Assembly: GCA_016199745.1 (NCBI GenBank)
Contig: JACQFZ010000056.1
Location: 115,081-179,080, forward strand
Direction of reading: 5' to 3'
Length of the DNA: 64,000 bases
Source of the DNA: Gammaproteobacteria bacterium
GTDB lineage: Bacteria > Pseudomonadota > Gammaproteobacteria > Acidiferrobacterales > Sulfurifustaceae
The first letter of the stretch is position 1, and every line of letters starts with the position of its first letter. Shown here in pieces: positions 9,180-19,199 of this stretch. The notes under the pieces were generated by a model, which saw nothing but the letters and a program-made list of their open reading frames with translations, was not told the origin of the DNA and did no database searches. The position numbers and the translations under genes were made by a program.

Positions 9180-9707
9180 TTAGGAAAAATCGACATAACT
9201 GCGATCGCGTTCGGAAATGTGCACGACCGCCACCGGCCAGACGATGCCAAACGCCGGATCGTTCCAGCGGACGCCGCGCGCATGATCGGGTGAATAAACT
9301 TGCGACATCTGATAGCAAACCTCGGTATCGTTCGTCAGCGTAATAAACCCGTGGGCGACTCCTTGCGGCACGTACAGCATACGGCGATTAGCGGCGGTTA
9401 ATTCAAGCGCGAACCAACGCTTGAAGCTGGGTGATGACGGACGCAGATCGGCGATGACATCGTAGATGGCGCCCTGCGTGCACCGCACCAGTTTCACCTC
9501 TTCGTACGGTGACGCCTGATAGTGCAGACCGCGCAGCGTGCCCTGCTTGGTGTTATAAGAGATGTTGCATTGAGCGATGCGCGGGTCGAGACCGTTGGCC
9601 TTGAACTCGTCGTAACACCAACTGCGGGCGAAAAAGCCGCGCTCGTCTTGCAACGGCGTCAAGTCGATGATAACGGCGTCGCTGATCGGCGTCGCAGTAA
9701 ACTTCAT
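9180..9707 (-). CDS. rfbC: dTDP-4-dehydrorhamnose 3,5-epimerase-like protein (RfbC family)
   Basis: 175 aa from the ATG at 9707, which overlaps the stop of the methyltransferase in a TAATG; this gives the usual family length, whereas the GTG at 9755 would add 16 residues. The cupin-fold motifs are LQDERGFFARSW, LRGLHYQ with the catalytic His, and YVPQGVAHGF. It epimerises C3/C5 of a 4-keto-6-deoxy nucleotide sugar. No rmlA/B/D are in the window while rfbF (CDP-glucose) and a C-methyltransferase are, so the substrate may be a CDP-linked 4-keto sugar rather than dTDP-rhamnose precursor. Confidence 0.85.
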   Translation of the reverse strand: MKFTATPISDAVIIDLTPLQDERGFFARSWCYDEFKANGLDPRIAQCNISYNTKQGTLRGLHYQASPYEEVKLVRCTQGAIYDVIADLRPSSPSFKRWFALELTAANRRMLYVPQGVAHGFITLTNDTEVCYQMSQVYSPDHARGVRWNDPAFGIVWPVAVVHISERDRSYVDFS

Positions 9708-10945
9708 TACTGCACCGTTACGCTCGGGATGAATGTCACGAATTTCCCACCCCAATCACGCACCTGTGCCATCTGCTGCATGATTTCGTCTTTGAGATTC
9801 CACGGCAAGATTACAATGTAATCCGGCTTGGTTTGGTTAATCTTGTCCGGCCCATAGATAGGAATGCGGGTGCCCGGCAGATAGTGCCCCTGTTTGTGCG
9901 GACTGGCGTCGACCGTGTAATCGATCATGTCAGTGCGCACGCCGCAGTAGTTGAGCAAGGTATTGCCCTTGGCCGGAGCACCATAACCAACCACCGATTT
10001 CCCAGCGCGCTTCGCCTCGATTAGAAAATTCAGAATATCGCGCTTCGCTTCTGTCACCTTTTTGGTAAAGGCGCCGTAGAGCGCGAGATCGCCGAAGCCG
10101 GCGGCCTGCTCGCGCGCCTTAAGATCAAGCACATTGCGACCAACCGGCTTCGACACATCGCCGGTATGACAACCGAAAATGCGCAATGAACCACCGTGGG
10201 TCGGTAACTCCTCGACGTCGAACAACGTGATGCCGTGCTTGGCGAAGATACGCTCGACCGTGCTGAGCGAGAAATAGGAAAAGTGCTCGTGATAAATCGT
10301 GTCGAACTGACGCTCGTCGACCAAGCGCGCGAGGTGCGGGAACTCCATCGTAATGACACCACCGGGTCGGAGCATAAGCTTCATGCCGGCGATGAAATCG
10401 TTCAGATTCGGGACGTGCGCTAATACATTGTTGCCGAGCAGCAGATCGGCCTGCTTGCCTTCGGCGGCGAGATCGCGCGCGGTTTGTTCGCCGAAGAAAC
10501 GCGCAACCGTCGGTATCCCTTTCGCTACCGCCACCTCGGCAACATTTTTCGCCGGCTCGATACCGAGCACCGGCACGCCGGCCTGCCGCATGTATTGCAG
10601 TAAATAACCATCGTTGCTGGCGATCTCGACGACCAAGGATTTCTCGTTCAAACCGAATCGGCGGACCGCCATATCGACGTAACGCTTGGCATGCTCCAAC
10701 CAACTACTGGAGTACGACGAAAAATACGCGTAGTGGCTGAATATATTCTCCGACGACTGGAATTCCATCAGCTGCACCAGCAAACATTGATCGCAGACAT
10801 AAGCGTGCAATGGGTAGAACGGCTCCATGGCACACACCTGCTCGCGCGGAACATATGAATTCGCCAACGGCGATAGGCCGAGGTCGACAAATGTTTGCGA
10901 CAGCGTGTGATTACAAAAGCGACAGTTCATGGCTCCGTTACTCAT
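9707..10945 (-). CDS. NDP-sugar C-methyltransferase (zinc-binding, TylC3-like)
   Basis: 412 aa. The N-terminus carries the zinc-binding pairs CRFCN and CDQCLL (about residues 8-11 and 50-53). A central SAM-binding Rossmann domain follows with VVEIASNDGYLL and an EPAKNVAEVA acidic loop. The C-terminal domain has VVGYGAPAKGNTLLNYCG, typical of methyltransferase C-terminal regions of the TylC3 group, with IYHEHFSYFS carrying the likely catalytic His-Glu-His. It methylates C3 of a 4-keto nucleotide sugar. The ATG at 10945 has AAGGTG upstream and overlaps the previous gene by 8 bases; GTG 10954 and ATG 10930 are alternatives. Confidence 0.88.
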   Translation of the reverse strand: MSNGAMNCRFCNHTLSQTFVDLGLSPLANSYVPREQVCAMEPFYPLHAYVCDQCLLVQLMEFQSSENIFSHYAYFSSYSSSWLEHAKRYVDMAVRRFGLNEKSLVVEIASNDGYLLQYMRQAGVPVLGIEPAKNVAEVAVAKGIPTVARFFGEQTARDLAAEGKQADLLLGNNVLAHVPNLNDFIAGMKLMLRPGGVITMEFPHLARLVDERQFDTIYHEHFSYFSLSTVERIFAKHGITLFDVEELPTHGGSLRIFGCHTGDVSKPVGRNVLDLKAREQAAGFGDLALYGAFTKKVTEAKRDILNFLIEAKRAGKSVVGYGAPAKGNTLLNYCGVRTDMIDYTVDASPHKQGHYLPGTRIPIYGPDKINQTKPDYIVILPWNLKDEIMQQMAQVRDWGGKFVTFIPSVTVQ

Positions 10946-11765
10946 TGGCTTCACCTTGGCGATATTCTGTTTTTATAAGTTTCGTAAAATATTCTTTGCT
11001 TCCGCGCCGCCACCAGAATTCTCGTTGTGGACGGCCAAGATGCATTAACTCCGGCACTGTGACGAATCGATATTGCCCGCTGAAGCGCTCGAGCAACTGC
11101 GCAGTCGCCTGGATGGTCGCATCGCGCGCTTCATAACGCGGTTCTTCGACGTCATATAACGAATCGTGCAAGAGTACGATGCTGCCGGGCTGCAACTGCG
11201 ACGCAACCCGTTCAACGATCACTTCCGCACTGTCGTCGCGCCAGTCGGTCGCCGAAATACTCCAAACGATCGGGCACCAACGCAATCGCCAAGTATCGAT
11301 GCGCGACGCCAGGTTTTGCTCGCCATACGGAGGGCGAAACAACCTATAGCGCGTCATGCCCGGCAATTGCTCGCACGCGCGCAATTGCCGGCGCCGCTCA
11401 GCTGCGCTGATCGCCAAAAACGGTCGATGATCCCACGAATGGCAACCGATCACATGACCGCGGTCGATGATGCGTTGGACCAACGCCGGATAGCGTTGCG
11501 CGCGACAACCGATTAAAAAAAAAGTCGCGTGCGCGCCTTTGCTTTCCAGCACATCGAGCAACGGCGGCGTCGATCGCGGGTCCGGACCATCATCAAACGT
11601 CAACGCGACTACCGGCTTATCGGTGGCTACGTTAGTGATGGTACCGACAACCTGGCGCGGTAAAAACGAGGCAGCGCGACGCACGTCGCGATACGCTCGT
11701 TTAATAAAAGGCGGCAACGAGGTTCTAAAACTGTTCCTCGGCAACACCACTTTCGGCGTAATCAT
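10938..11765 (-). CDS. Polysaccharide deacetylase (NodB/CE4 family)
   Basis: 275 aa with all three deacetylase motifs: [10 protein letters not shown] near 52 (catalytic base and metal Asp), HSWDHRPF near 107 (two metal His), and FRPPYGEQN near 145. A later LHDS supplies the probable catalytic His. No cleavable signal is obvious, although the N-terminus is basic and could be a short membrane-associated segment. It should deacetylate N-acetylated residues of the polymer. Its ATG overlaps the Wzt stop in an ATGA, so deacetylase and exporter are made together. Confidence 0.88.
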   Translation of the reverse strand: MITPKVVLPRNSFRTSLPPFIKRAYRDVRRAASFLPRQVVGTITNVATDKPVVALTFDDGPDPRSTPPLLDVLESKGAHATFFLIGCRAQRYPALVQRIIDRGHVIGCHSWDHRPFLAISAAERRRQLRACEQLPGMTRYRLFRPPYGEQNLASRIDTWRLRWCPIVWSISATDWRDDSAEVIVERVASQLQPGSIVLLHDSLYDVEEPRYEARDATIQATAQLLERFSGQYRFVTVPELMHLGRPQREFWWRRGSKEYFTKLIKTEYRQGEANE

Positions 11766-13138
11766 AAAACGGTGTACAGCCCCCGCTCTTGGCTAACACC
11801 TTCAACGCGAGTCTCCCACTTGAGCATCGGTCGCACGACCCCGCCCAACTCGCCGGTCCAGTCGCCACGCGCCGTATCCTCGCCGATTCGGTCGGTCACG
11901 TTGAAGGCGATGACTTGTTGCTCGTAGTATTGATGCATATCCGGATTACTCTCCATCAGCGCGCAGGTCACAAACACCGTACCGCTGTTCAGAAAATTTC
12001 CGGGAATCCAAGCGGTACTGCGATAGCTGCCTTCCGGTCGCACCCGCCGCCGCCAGGTCCGATCTTGATCATGCGCCTCGAACAGCAGCACGCCTTCTTC
12101 ATTGTAAAACAAATAATGCGGCATCAACGTTTGCCCGCCCTGAATCACGTCGTAATCCATTTGGACGCCGACGTCGCGGCGGATATCGGTGGAATCGACC
12201 AGCCGACCCTCGCGCGTCACTACGCGAATGCCGCGCAACCGCGCGACCTCGCCGCCCGGCGCCGTTTCTAGCGGCCATTCACGCGACGACGGCAAACCGA
12301 CACCCGCGTTGAGATACTCGCTGACGATATCGTGCGCCGAACCGCTCATCTCGACGCGACCATCACCCAGTAGAATGGCGCGCGTGCATAACATGCTGAC
12401 GGCGGCCATATTGTGCGACACGAACAAAATCGTCCGGCCATGACGACCGACTTCCTGCATCTTGAGAATGCATTTTTTCTGGAATGCCGCATCGCCGACC
12501 GCCAACACTTCGTCGACGATCAGGATTTCCGGCTCGAGATGAGCGGCCACGGCGAACGCGAGGCGAACGGTCATACCGCTGGAATAGCGCTTGACCGGCG
12601 TATCGAGAAAGCGCTCGATGCCGGAAAACTCAACGATCTCGTCGAATTTGTTATCAACCTCGCGCTTGCGCATGCCGAGGATGGTGCCGTTTAGATAAAT
12701 GTTTTCCCGCCCAGTCAGTTCCTGGTGAAAACCGGTGCCGACCTCGAGTAGGCTCGACACCCGTCCCATGATATCGACACGGCCGGTGGTCGGCGGCGTG
12801 ATGCGCGTCAAGATCTTCAATAGCGTCGATTTGCCGGCGCCGTTGCGGCCTATGACGCCGAGCACTTCGCCCTGCCGTACCTCGAACGAAACATCGCGCA
12901 ACGCCCAAATGACGTCGGCCGGATCTTTCTCCAAATTCTTACGTTGATCGAACGAGACGTCACTGAACTGGTAGAGCGAACGATACTTACGAAAGTTGTT
13001 GACCGGATTTCTCAACAGGCCAAATGCGAGGGCCGCCAGACTGTCGTCGGCCTTCTTTTCTTTCGACCCAATGCGAAATAATTTGCTGAGCCCTTCGGCT
13101 CGGATAGCGACTTGGTTGCCCATACGTAATGGCCCCAT
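11762..13138 (-). CDS. wzt: ABC transporter ATPase with carbohydrate-binding C-terminus (Wzt-like)
   Basis: 458 aa. The ATPase domain has Walker [10 protein letters not shown] near 97, signature YSSGM near 195 and Walker [14 protein letters not shown]. The extra 170 residues after about 280 match the C-terminal extension of Wzt proteins that reads the terminal sugar of O-polysaccharides before export. The long insertion before Walker A (residues 25-75) is usual in this subfamily. It pairs with the permease gene 14 bases upstream. Start is ATG 13138 or ATG 13123; neither has a good ribosome site. Confidence 0.9.
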   Translation of the reverse strand: MGPLRMGNQVAIRAEGLSKLFRIGSKEKKADDSLAALAFGLLRNPVNNFRKYRSLYQFSDVSFDQRKNLEKDPADVIWALRDVSFEVRQGEVLGVIGRNGAGKSTLLKILTRITPPTTGRVDIMGRVSSLLEVGTGFHQELTGRENIYLNGTILGMRKREVDNKFDEIVEFSGIERFLDTPVKRYSSGMTVRLAFAVAAHLEPEILIVDEVLAVGDAAFQKKCILKMQEVGRHGRTILFVSHNMAAVSMLCTRAILLGDGRVEMSGSAHDIVSEYLNAGVGLPSSREWPLETAPGGEVARLRGIRVVTREGRLVDSTDIRRDVGVQMDYDVIQGGQTLMPHYLFYNEEGVLLFEAHDQDRTWRRRVRPEGSYRSTAWIPGNFLNSGTVFVTCALMESNPDMHQYYEQQVIAFNVTDRIGEDTARGDWTGELGGVVRPMLKWETRVEGVSQERGLYTVL

Positions 13139-13152
13139 GTTATTTGAACGTT

Positions 13153-13986
13153 TTATATGACGTCAGCGATTATGCGTTCCATCTTACGGAAATAAAGTGT
13201 CCCGCTCAGGAAAATCACGACACTTGTAATGACACCCGGGAAAATAAATTTCCACGGCATCTCCAGCCCCAATAGACTCGCGCGGAACCCTTCAATCACC
13301 GCCACCAACGGATTCATCGAATACAGCCAGCGATAGTCATCCGGAATCGCCGACGCGGTATAGAGAATCGGCGCCGTGTAGATCAGCATGCGAATCACGA
13401 ACGGCATGGCAAACTTTACGTCGCGGAAGCGGATCGCCAGCGACGACAGCCACATACCAATGCCGGCCGGCACCATCATCATGAGCACGAGAAAAAACGG
13501 CAGATATAACAATTGCCAGGTTGGCGCCACCCGGTAATAGACCATGGCAATCGCGATCAATAGCAGCGCGATCGAAAAGTCGACCAGCTTGGCAATAATC
13601 GGCGTCAACGGAAAAAAGATTCTCGGGAAATAAACCTTACCGAGCATATGTTGTTCCGCCACCAAGCTTTGACTGGATTGCGTCATAGTTTCTGACATAT
13701 AGGTCCACGGAACGATCGCCAGTGTGGCAAAAAGTACGTAGGGGATACCGTCGGTGTCGATGTGTGCAACTCTGCCGAAAATCACCGTGAACAGCGCGAT
13801 CTGGATCAACGGATTCAAGATGGCCCACAAAAAGCCGAGAATCGTTTGCGCATACAACACTTTGATATCGCGCAATACCAAGAAATAGAACAAATCGACG
13901 TAGGCAGCGATCTCTTTGAAATCGATCCCTTCCAACCGGGCCGGTGGGCGAATGATCGTTACCGTGTCCTTGCTATAAGTTGTCAT
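13153..13986 (-). CDS. wzm: ABC-2 type polysaccharide export permease (Wzm-like)
   Basis: 277 aa, about six membrane segments (first near 50-75, last near 245-265), with the N-terminal amphipathic [19 protein letters not shown] and [12 protein letters not shown] characteristic of ABC-2 exporters of O-antigen and capsule. AAGGA six bases before the ATG supports the start. It forms the channel for the Wzt ATPase and moves finished undecaprenyl-linked polymer across the inner membrane. Confidence 0.92.
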   Translation of the reverse strand: MTTYSKDTVTIIRPPARLEGIDFKEIAAYVDLFYFLVLRDIKVLYAQTILGFLWAILNPLIQIALFTVIFGRVAHIDTDGIPYVLFATLAIVPWTYMSETMTQSSQSLVAEQHMLGKVYFPRIFFPLTPIIAKLVDFSIALLLIAIAMVYYRVAPTWQLLYLPFFLVLMMMVPAGIGMWLSSLAIRFRDVKFAMPFVIRMLIYTAPILYTASAIPDDYRWLYSMNPLVAVIEGFRASLLGLEMPWKFIFPGVITSVVIFLSGTLYFRKMERIIADVI

Positions 13987-14120
13987 TCCACATCCTTAAA
14001 TTTACAAACATTCGTCGGGCGCTACGTAAGATCGACATCGATTTGAAAAATCCGTCTCTCGCAAAGAGACCAAACTCCATCGAGACGATCGCGCCGTCGG
14101 TTTTCATATTGTTAGAATTT

Positions 14121-15179
14121 TTAGGCCGCCGATGCACGCTGCCATTCGAGCTGCTGATTCAACGCACCTTGCTCAATCAATCCCGATAACACTTTCAACC
14201 GAATCAGCGGCGAGCCGCGGAAATCGATGTCTTGAAAACGCATCGCCGCTAGGCCATCTTTCAATTCATGGATGGCAGCCGCCAGATCCACCTGCGGTTG
14301 ATAGCGCGGTGCTAATTTCCGATATAAACCGAAGTTGACTTGATACGAGCGTTTGTCGGGCGCCGCATTTTTATTGAGCGAAACTCGTGTGCCCGGGATG
14401 GCCTTCGCTACTGCTTCAGCAAGCTGGGATACTTGATAATTCCATTCGTCGCTGCCGGCATTGACGGCAAGGAAAGCACCGCCGTTAGTGGCATCGCGGC
14501 TGATCGCCCAATCAATCGCCCGCGCCATATCACTCACATGAATCAACGGCCGCCACGGCGTACCGTCGCTCAATATATTGACTTCTTTACCGGCAAAGGC
14601 CCCGGCCACAAAGTCGTTCAATACTAAATCGAGCCGTAACCGATGGCTCATGCCGCACGCGGTCGCAAACCGCAGCGACGTAACGATAAAGCTGCTATCG
14701 GCCAATTCGCGAATGCCTTGCTCGGTTCCGGCCTTGGAACGCGCATAGGCAGTCAGTGGGTTCAACGCATCGCCTTCACTGCGCGGCCCACCGGCAGCGG
14801 CGCCGTACATACTGCAACTTGATGCAAAAACAAATCGGCGCACACCCGCCTGCTTGGCCAAGGTTGCGAGTCGAACACTTCCCGTCTGATTGATCGCGGA
14901 TGTGACTTCCTCGAAGGTATTACCCATCGGATCGTTCGAGATTGCCGCCAAATGCACCACGGCATAGACGTCGGCAAACAATTCGAGGGGCAGTTTGCGA
15001 ACATCGCCAAAATACTGGGCATCGAGTCCATGTTCCGGCAAGCAAACCGCACCCGTCAGACAATGCGCGAAGTAGCCCATATCGAAGCCGATCAGTCGCG
15101 CTCCTGGATAAGACCCGCGCAGCCGATCGATCAGACATGGGCCGACATAACCCATATTTCCCGTTATTAGTATTTTCAT
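14121..15179 (-). CDS. NAD-dependent sugar epimerase/dehydratase (extended SDR)
   Basis: 352 aa. It starts with MKILITGNMGYVG, the GxxGxxG dinucleotide-binding loop. FASSCSMYG near 128 carries the catalytic Ser, and YARSK near 155 the Tyr/Lys pair. Likely converts a nucleotide sugar, either a 4,6-dehydration or a 4-keto reduction; which one cannot be decided from the sequence. No obvious rfbG (CDP-glucose 4,6-dehydratase) is present, so this enzyme may act in that place. The ATG overlaps the oxidase stop in an ATGA and has AAGGTG upstream. Confidence 0.84.
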   Translation of the reverse strand: MKILITGNMGYVGPCLIDRLRGSYPGARLIGFDMGYFAHCLTGAVCLPEHGLDAQYFGDVRKLPLELFADVYAVVHLAAISNDPMGNTFEEVTSAINQTGSVRLATLAKQAGVRRFVFASSCSMYGAAAGGPRSEGDALNPLTAYARSKAGTEQGIRELADSSFIVTSLRFATACGMSHRLRLDLVLNDFVAGAFAGKEVNILSDGTPWRPLIHVSDMARAIDWAISRDATNGGAFLAVNAGSDEWNYQVSQLAEAVAKAIPGTRVSLNKNAAPDKRSYQVNFGLYRKLAPRYQPQVDLAAAIHELKDGLAAMRFQDIDFRGSPLIRLKVLSGLIEQGALNQQLEWQRASAA

Positions 15180-16486
15180 GACACCTTCTCTCTGGTTTGG
15201 GTCAGCAACCTCCGTCCGTAGACTTGCTCGACCTGCGTATTCGGTATCCGTTCTTTCCCTGCGGTATGAACGATAGACTGCAGCGCCACACGATTGAGCT
15301 TCTGCACAATCGTATCGGCCACGTAGCGGGCAAATGGCAGACCGCAGGTAAACGCCGGTGACACGGCGTTCAAGACATGCAACGAGCGATCGTCGCCTTC
15401 GACGACAAAATCCATTTCCAAGCGGCGCTCGCGAATATTCAGCAACTGTGCACGGATACCGGGACGCGCCCAGCGTCGGAAATTTTTCGGCTGCAGATCC
15501 GGCACCAGTTCGGCGGCTAGCGCCGCCATGCGCCGGCGTGAATACTTACCGAGCTCCTCGACCGCCAACCGCGTGAAATCGAAATTCGACGACACCAATA
15601 ATCCCAACTGCCGTTTTACAATGTCGGCGAGCTCGCTAAAGCTGAAATTTGCGGCGCCACGATACTGCTCGCGCCAAAACGCCGGAATCGCGGTCGGGCC
15701 GATTTTGACGTGACCGTCGACGGTCAACGTGAAGTGCACACCGAGAAACGGGTTACGCAGATCCGGCACTGGATAAATATGCGTCCGCAGAGCACCGACT
15801 GGCTCATCGGAATAGAGGTACAGCCCCTTGAACGGGAGAATTCGATACGCCTGCGAAAAACCGAAATCGAGCGCCACGCGATCGGCATATAGACCGGCAG
15901 CGTTGACGATGTAACCGGCACCGTACGTGCCCTGACTCGTAACAATGCGCTCGTTACGCCGCCCGAGATAGCGCACACCGCATTCAACACGCACACCTTC
16001 AGCGCGCGCGTCTTGCTCCATTTGTCGTACCACCGCTGTTGGATCGACCGACGACGTCGTCGGCGAATACAGCGCGCGCTCGATCGTACGCGCACGCGGT
16101 TCGATCTTTTGCGCCTGCGCCGCCGTCACTGGTTCCACCTCGACGCCATTGCGCTGGCCGCGACGTAGTAGCTCGTCCAGCGCCGGCAACTCCTGCTCAG
16201 TGCGCGCTACGACTAGCTTGCCGCATTTATTAATTGGTAAGCCGCGTTGCTCGCAATACGCCGTTAGCTCACGATTACCATCACGCGTAAACTTTGCCTT
16301 CAGACTGTCGGCTGCGTAATAAAAACCCGCATGCAGCACGCCGCTGTTGCGGCCGCTGGCGTGCAGCGCACATGCCGATTCTTTCTCGAGTAACGTGACG
16401 CTGCAGTCGCCGAAACGCCGCTTCAATTCACGCGCGACGCTGATACCGATCACCCCGCCGCCGATGACGATGAAGTCGGTTACCAT
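15176..16486 (-). CDS. lhgO: FAD-dependent oxidoreductase, L-2-hydroxyglutarate oxidase family
   Basis: 436 aa from the ATG at 16486, just before DFIVIGGGVIGIS, the FAD-binding GxGxxG; the frame open to 16612 overlaps rfbF and is not used. Characteristic LhgO stretches are SGRNSGVLHAGFYY and LPFKGLYLY, with GPTAIPAFWRE and FTCGLPFARYV towards the end. Family enzymes oxidise L-2-hydroxyglutarate to 2-oxoglutarate and pass electrons to the quinone pool. Lying between rfbF and a sugar SDR, with 7 bases on one side and an ATGA overlap on the other, it may oxidise a hydroxy-acid or sugar intermediate of this locus. Confidence 0.83.
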   Translation of the reverse strand: MVTDFIVIGGGVIGISVARELKRRFGDCSVTLLEKESACALHASGRNSGVLHAGFYYAADSLKAKFTRDGNRELTAYCEQRGLPINKCGKLVVARTEQELPALDELLRRGQRNGVEVEPVTAAQAQKIEPRARTIERALYSPTTSSVDPTAVVRQMEQDARAEGVRVECGVRYLGRRNERIVTSQGTYGAGYIVNAAGLYADRVALDFGFSQAYRILPFKGLYLYSDEPVGALRTHIYPVPDLRNPFLGVHFTLTVDGHVKIGPTAIPAFWREQYRGAANFSFSELADIVKRQLGLLVSSNFDFTRLAVEELGKYSRRRMAALAAELVPDLQPKNFRRWARPGIRAQLLNIRERRLEMDFVVEGDDRSLHVLNAVSPAFTCGLPFARYVADTIVQKLNRVALQSIVHTAGKERIPNTQVEQVYGRRLLTQTREKVS

Positions 16487-16493
16487 ACCGGAA

Positions 16494-17267
16494 TTACCAG
16501 TTCTTCCAGGGCGGATTGCCGCTCTGCCACTGGCTTTCCAGCACCTTTTTATCGCGTAGCGAATCCATCGGTTGCCAGTAGCCGTGATGGCGATACGCCG
16601 CCAACTGTCCATCCTGCGCTAATCTTTCCATCGGCTCGCGCTCCCAGACAGTAGCGTCGTTTTCGATATAGTCGATAGCACGCGGCTCAAGCACGAAGAA
16701 GCCACTATTGACCCAGGCGCCGTCGCCTTCCGGCTTTTCCTTGAACGTCTCGATCCGATGTTGTCCCTGATGCAGGTTGAATGCACCGAACCGCCCCGGC
16801 GGTTGCGCCGCCGTTAACGTCGCCAAAGCGCCGTGCTCTTTATGAAAACTAACGAGCGCGCGAACATCGACGTCGCTGACGCCGTCGCCGTAAGTCATGC
16901 AAAACGTCTCGTTGTCCAGATACTCGCGCACCCGTCGCAACCGTCCGCCGGTCATCGTGCTCTCGCCAGTGTCCACCAGCGTCACGCGCCACGGTTCGGC
17001 ATGATTTTGATGCACTCGCATCTCGTTGCGCTGTAAGTCGAACGTAACGTTGGCGTTATAGAGGTAATAGTTCGCGAAGTACTCTTTGATGACGTTGCCT
17101 TTGTAACCCAGGCAAATGACGAAATCGTTGATACCGTGCGCCGAATAAATCTTGAGGATGTGCCAAAGAATCGGCCAACCGCCGATCTCTACCATGGGTT
17201 TGGGTTTCACGCCGCTTTCTTCGCTGATACGTGTCCCATAACCTCCCGCTAAAATTACCGCTTTCAT
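16494..17267 (-). CDS. rfbF: Glucose-1-phosphate cytidylyltransferase
   Basis: 257 aa, full family length. It starts [19 protein letters not shown] with the nucleotidyltransferase G-rich loop, then [17 protein letters not shown] and [11 protein letters not shown] (metal-binding Asp), ending [11 protein letters not shown] as in RfbF. It makes CDP-glucose from CTP and glucose-1-phosphate, the entry to CDP-deoxysugars. The first gene of the sugar block; the ribosome site is weak. Confidence 0.93.
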   Translation of the reverse strand: MKAVILAGGYGTRISEESGVKPKPMVEIGGWPILWHILKIYSAHGINDFVICLGYKGNVIKEYFANYYLYNANVTFDLQRNEMRVHQNHAEPWRVTLVDTGESTMTGGRLRRVREYLDNETFCMTYGDGVSDVDVRALVSFHKEHGALATLTAAQPPGRFGAFNLHQGQHRIETFKEKPEGDGAWVNSGFFVLEPRAIDYIENDATVWEREPMERLAQDGQLAAYRHHGYWQPMDSLRDKKVLESQWQSGNPPWKNW

Positions 17268-17309
17268 AGTCTTAAATTAATTAATGAACAGTCCACATGC
17301 CTTAATCGC

Positions 17310-17330
17310 GCGCCGCCCATTAGGCGGCGC
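17310..17330 (-). terminator. GC-rich hairpin after the ATPase gene
   Basis: An 8-bp perfect stem (GCGCCGCC and GGCGGCGC) with a 5-base loop, 12 bases beyond the stop of the ATPase gene and before rfbF. No T-run follows on the minus strand, so it is at best an imperfect terminator or mRNA-stabilising structure separating the secretion block from the sugar block. Confidence 0.4.
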
Positions 17331-17341
17331 CCCTACCACTA

Positions 17342-18250
17342 TTAATCTTTGAACTCGCGAAACTCTTTGAATTCTTTCTTCGCCGCGTTCAACTCCAATA
17401 TCACACCGCTATCTTGAGTCGCTTTATCTTCGCGCACCGGAAAGATGCCGCCCTTGGCCTTTTCGCGCACGACATCGCATACCGTATCGACGTCGATCGA
17501 GCGCTTCTGCTCGGCAAAGCCGTACACCAATGCCGTATCGCACAATACGTTGATCAGTCGCGGAGTGCCGCCGGTGTAGTAATAAATGGCAGCGCAGGCC
17601 TTGGTGTCGAACAGGTTCGGATTACCGCCAACCAGCTTTAGTCGATGACGGATGTAGTTCCACGTCTCTTCGAGATTGAGCGATTTCAGGTTGTAATCGA
17701 CGGCGATACGCTGCGCGAACTGGTGCAGCTCCGGGCGGCGCAACGTCCGACGCAAGTCGGGTTGCCCGACCAAGATCAGCTGCAATACTTGGTTCTTGTC
17801 GGCGTTGATGTTCGACAACATGCGCAGCTCTTCGAGCGCTTCCGTACTTAAGTTCTGCGCTTCATCGATGATCAATACCGTGCGCCGGTCCTGGTTATAT
17901 TCGCGAACAATGTAATCGGCGAGCGTGTGATACAGCTCGACCTTCCTCTTATCGCGATATTCCAAACCGAAAGCGAGCAATACCCATTGCAGTAGCTCGC
18001 CAAAATGCCGATGCGTATTGGACACTAACCCGACGGCGATATCTTCACCGGCCTCTTCCAATACCTGCCGTATCAGCGTCGTCTTACCCGAACCAATTTC
18101 ACCAGTAATTACCGTGAAACCAGCTTGGTTCAGAATGCCGTACTGCAGCATGGTCAAGGCCATGCGGTGCTTCTCACTCAAATACAAGAACGCTGGGTCG
18201 GGCAGTAGCGAAAACGGTTTTTCTTTAAAGCCGTAGAATGATTCGTACAT
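17342..18250 (-). CDS. AAA ATPase of the PEP-CTERM/XrtA-associated ExeA-like family
   Basis: 302 aa. It starts MYESFYGFKEKPFSLLPDP, the conserved N-terminus of ExeA-like ATPases linked to exosortase/EPS loci. Walker A is GEIGSGKTTL near 50, Walker B VLIIDEAQNLS near 127, followed by FAQRIAVDYNLKSL and the GGTPRLINVLCD sensor region near 230. The C-terminal tail is charged. Such ATPases are thought to energise or sense polysaccharide assembly at the inner membrane; the exact role is unknown. It follows the tyrosine-kinase gene with a 29-base gap. Confidence 0.88.
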   Translation of the reverse strand: MYESFYGFKEKPFSLLPDPAFLYLSEKHRMALTMLQYGILNQAGFTVITGEIGSGKTTLIRQVLEEAGEDIAVGLVSNTHRHFGELLQWVLLAFGLEYRDKRKVELYHTLADYIVREYNQDRRTVLIIDEAQNLSTEALEELRMLSNINADKNQVLQLILVGQPDLRRTLRRPELHQFAQRIAVDYNLKSLNLEETWNYIRHRLKLVGGNPNLFDTKACAAIYYYTGGTPRLINVLCDTALVYGFAEQKRSIDVDTVCDVVREKAKGGIFPVREDKATQDSGVILELNAAKKEFKEFREFKD

Positions 18251-18279
18251 GACACTTCTACCATCCTTCTATCGTTCGC

Positions 18280-19062
18280 TTAACTCGCGGATCGGTTAAG
18301 CACCGTACCAATCAGATTGTGATTGGCAGTGTGCAGCAGCTCGGCCGCACGCGCCACGTCATCTCGCAACGTCTTGCCTTCTTCGATCACCAAGAGCGCC
18401 GCATCGAGATATGGCGCAAATGCCAGCACATCATCGGTTGTCAGCACCGGCGGCAAATCGAACACCACCAAGCGCGATGGGTAACGCCGTTTTACTTCTT
18501 GCACTAACCGCAACATCATCGGCGAGGACAGCATTTCCGACGAGTTTTCGAGCGGTGCACCGCCGGGCAAAATCACCAGCCGCCGAATTTCCGGATGCAC
18601 CAGAATCTCCTCGACCGGCGTGCCTTTCTGCAGATAATCACGTAGTCCGACGTTCGCCTCGAAGCCGAGATACGCATGGACACTGGGACGCCGTAAATCA
18701 GCATCGACCAGCAACACCGTCTGATTCGCTTCCAATGCCAAGCTAATGCTGAGATTGATAGCCGTCAGCGTCTTGCCTTCTCCCGGGCCTGGACTGGTAA
18801 CTGCCAACGTACGCCAGCCATGCTGACGCATACGCTGCGCAACCTGCGTACGTAACACTTTGTACGACTGCGCAAATTCATCGGCGCCACTGCTGGCAAT
18901 GATGCGATTTTGTCGTAACCAACCGGGATACAGGCTGACATTGCGAGTTTGGGTGTAACTAATCTCAGCCGGCACCAACGCGCGCTTGTGTAGCGTCAAG
19001 CCGACGCTGTGCCGCTCCTCGCGGACTTTTTGTATTGCTTTTGTAATCGGGTCCATAACCAT
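18280..19062 (-). CDS. Chain-length tyrosine kinase, CpsD/EpsG-like (BY-kinase family)
   Basis: 260 aa. Modified Walker A SPGPGEGKTLTAIN near 90, Walker A' LLVDADLRRPS near 120 and Walker B VVFDLPP near 200 define the bacterial tyrosine kinase P-loop domain. There is no membrane segment, so it is the separate kinase subunit that partners the chain-length determinant encoded just upstream. The C-terminus ends at LIGTVLNRSAS without the usual tyrosine cluster, which may mean that it signals through ATPase activity rather than autophosphorylation of a tail. Confidence 0.87.
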   Translation of the reverse strand: MVMDPITKAIQKVREERHSVGLTLHKRALVPAEISYTQTRNVSLYPGWLRQNRIIASSGADEFAQSYKVLRTQVAQRMRQHGWRTLAVTSPGPGEGKTLTAINLSISLALEANQTVLLVDADLRRPSVHAYLGFEANVGLRDYLQKGTPVEEILVHPEIRRLVILPGGAPLENSSEMLSSPMMLRLVQEVKRRYPSRLVVFDLPPVLTTDDVLAFAPYLDAALLVIEEGKTLRDDVARAAELLHTANHNLIGTVLNRSAS

Positions 19063-19199
19063 TTACGCCCAACTGTTAATGCGTTGATGTTGGAATCATT
19101 GCTGCTAATCGTCCACTGTACTTGCGTCGCTTAGCTATCGCATCCGGGTAATTGCTGACTCCGTACAACGACATGTTGCCGCTTAGCAACGCTTCTCTG

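Noticed and set aside
10125..10703. 192-codon minus-strand open frame
   Set aside because: Out-of-phase shadow of the C-methyltransferase gene, Arg-rich and without a start context.
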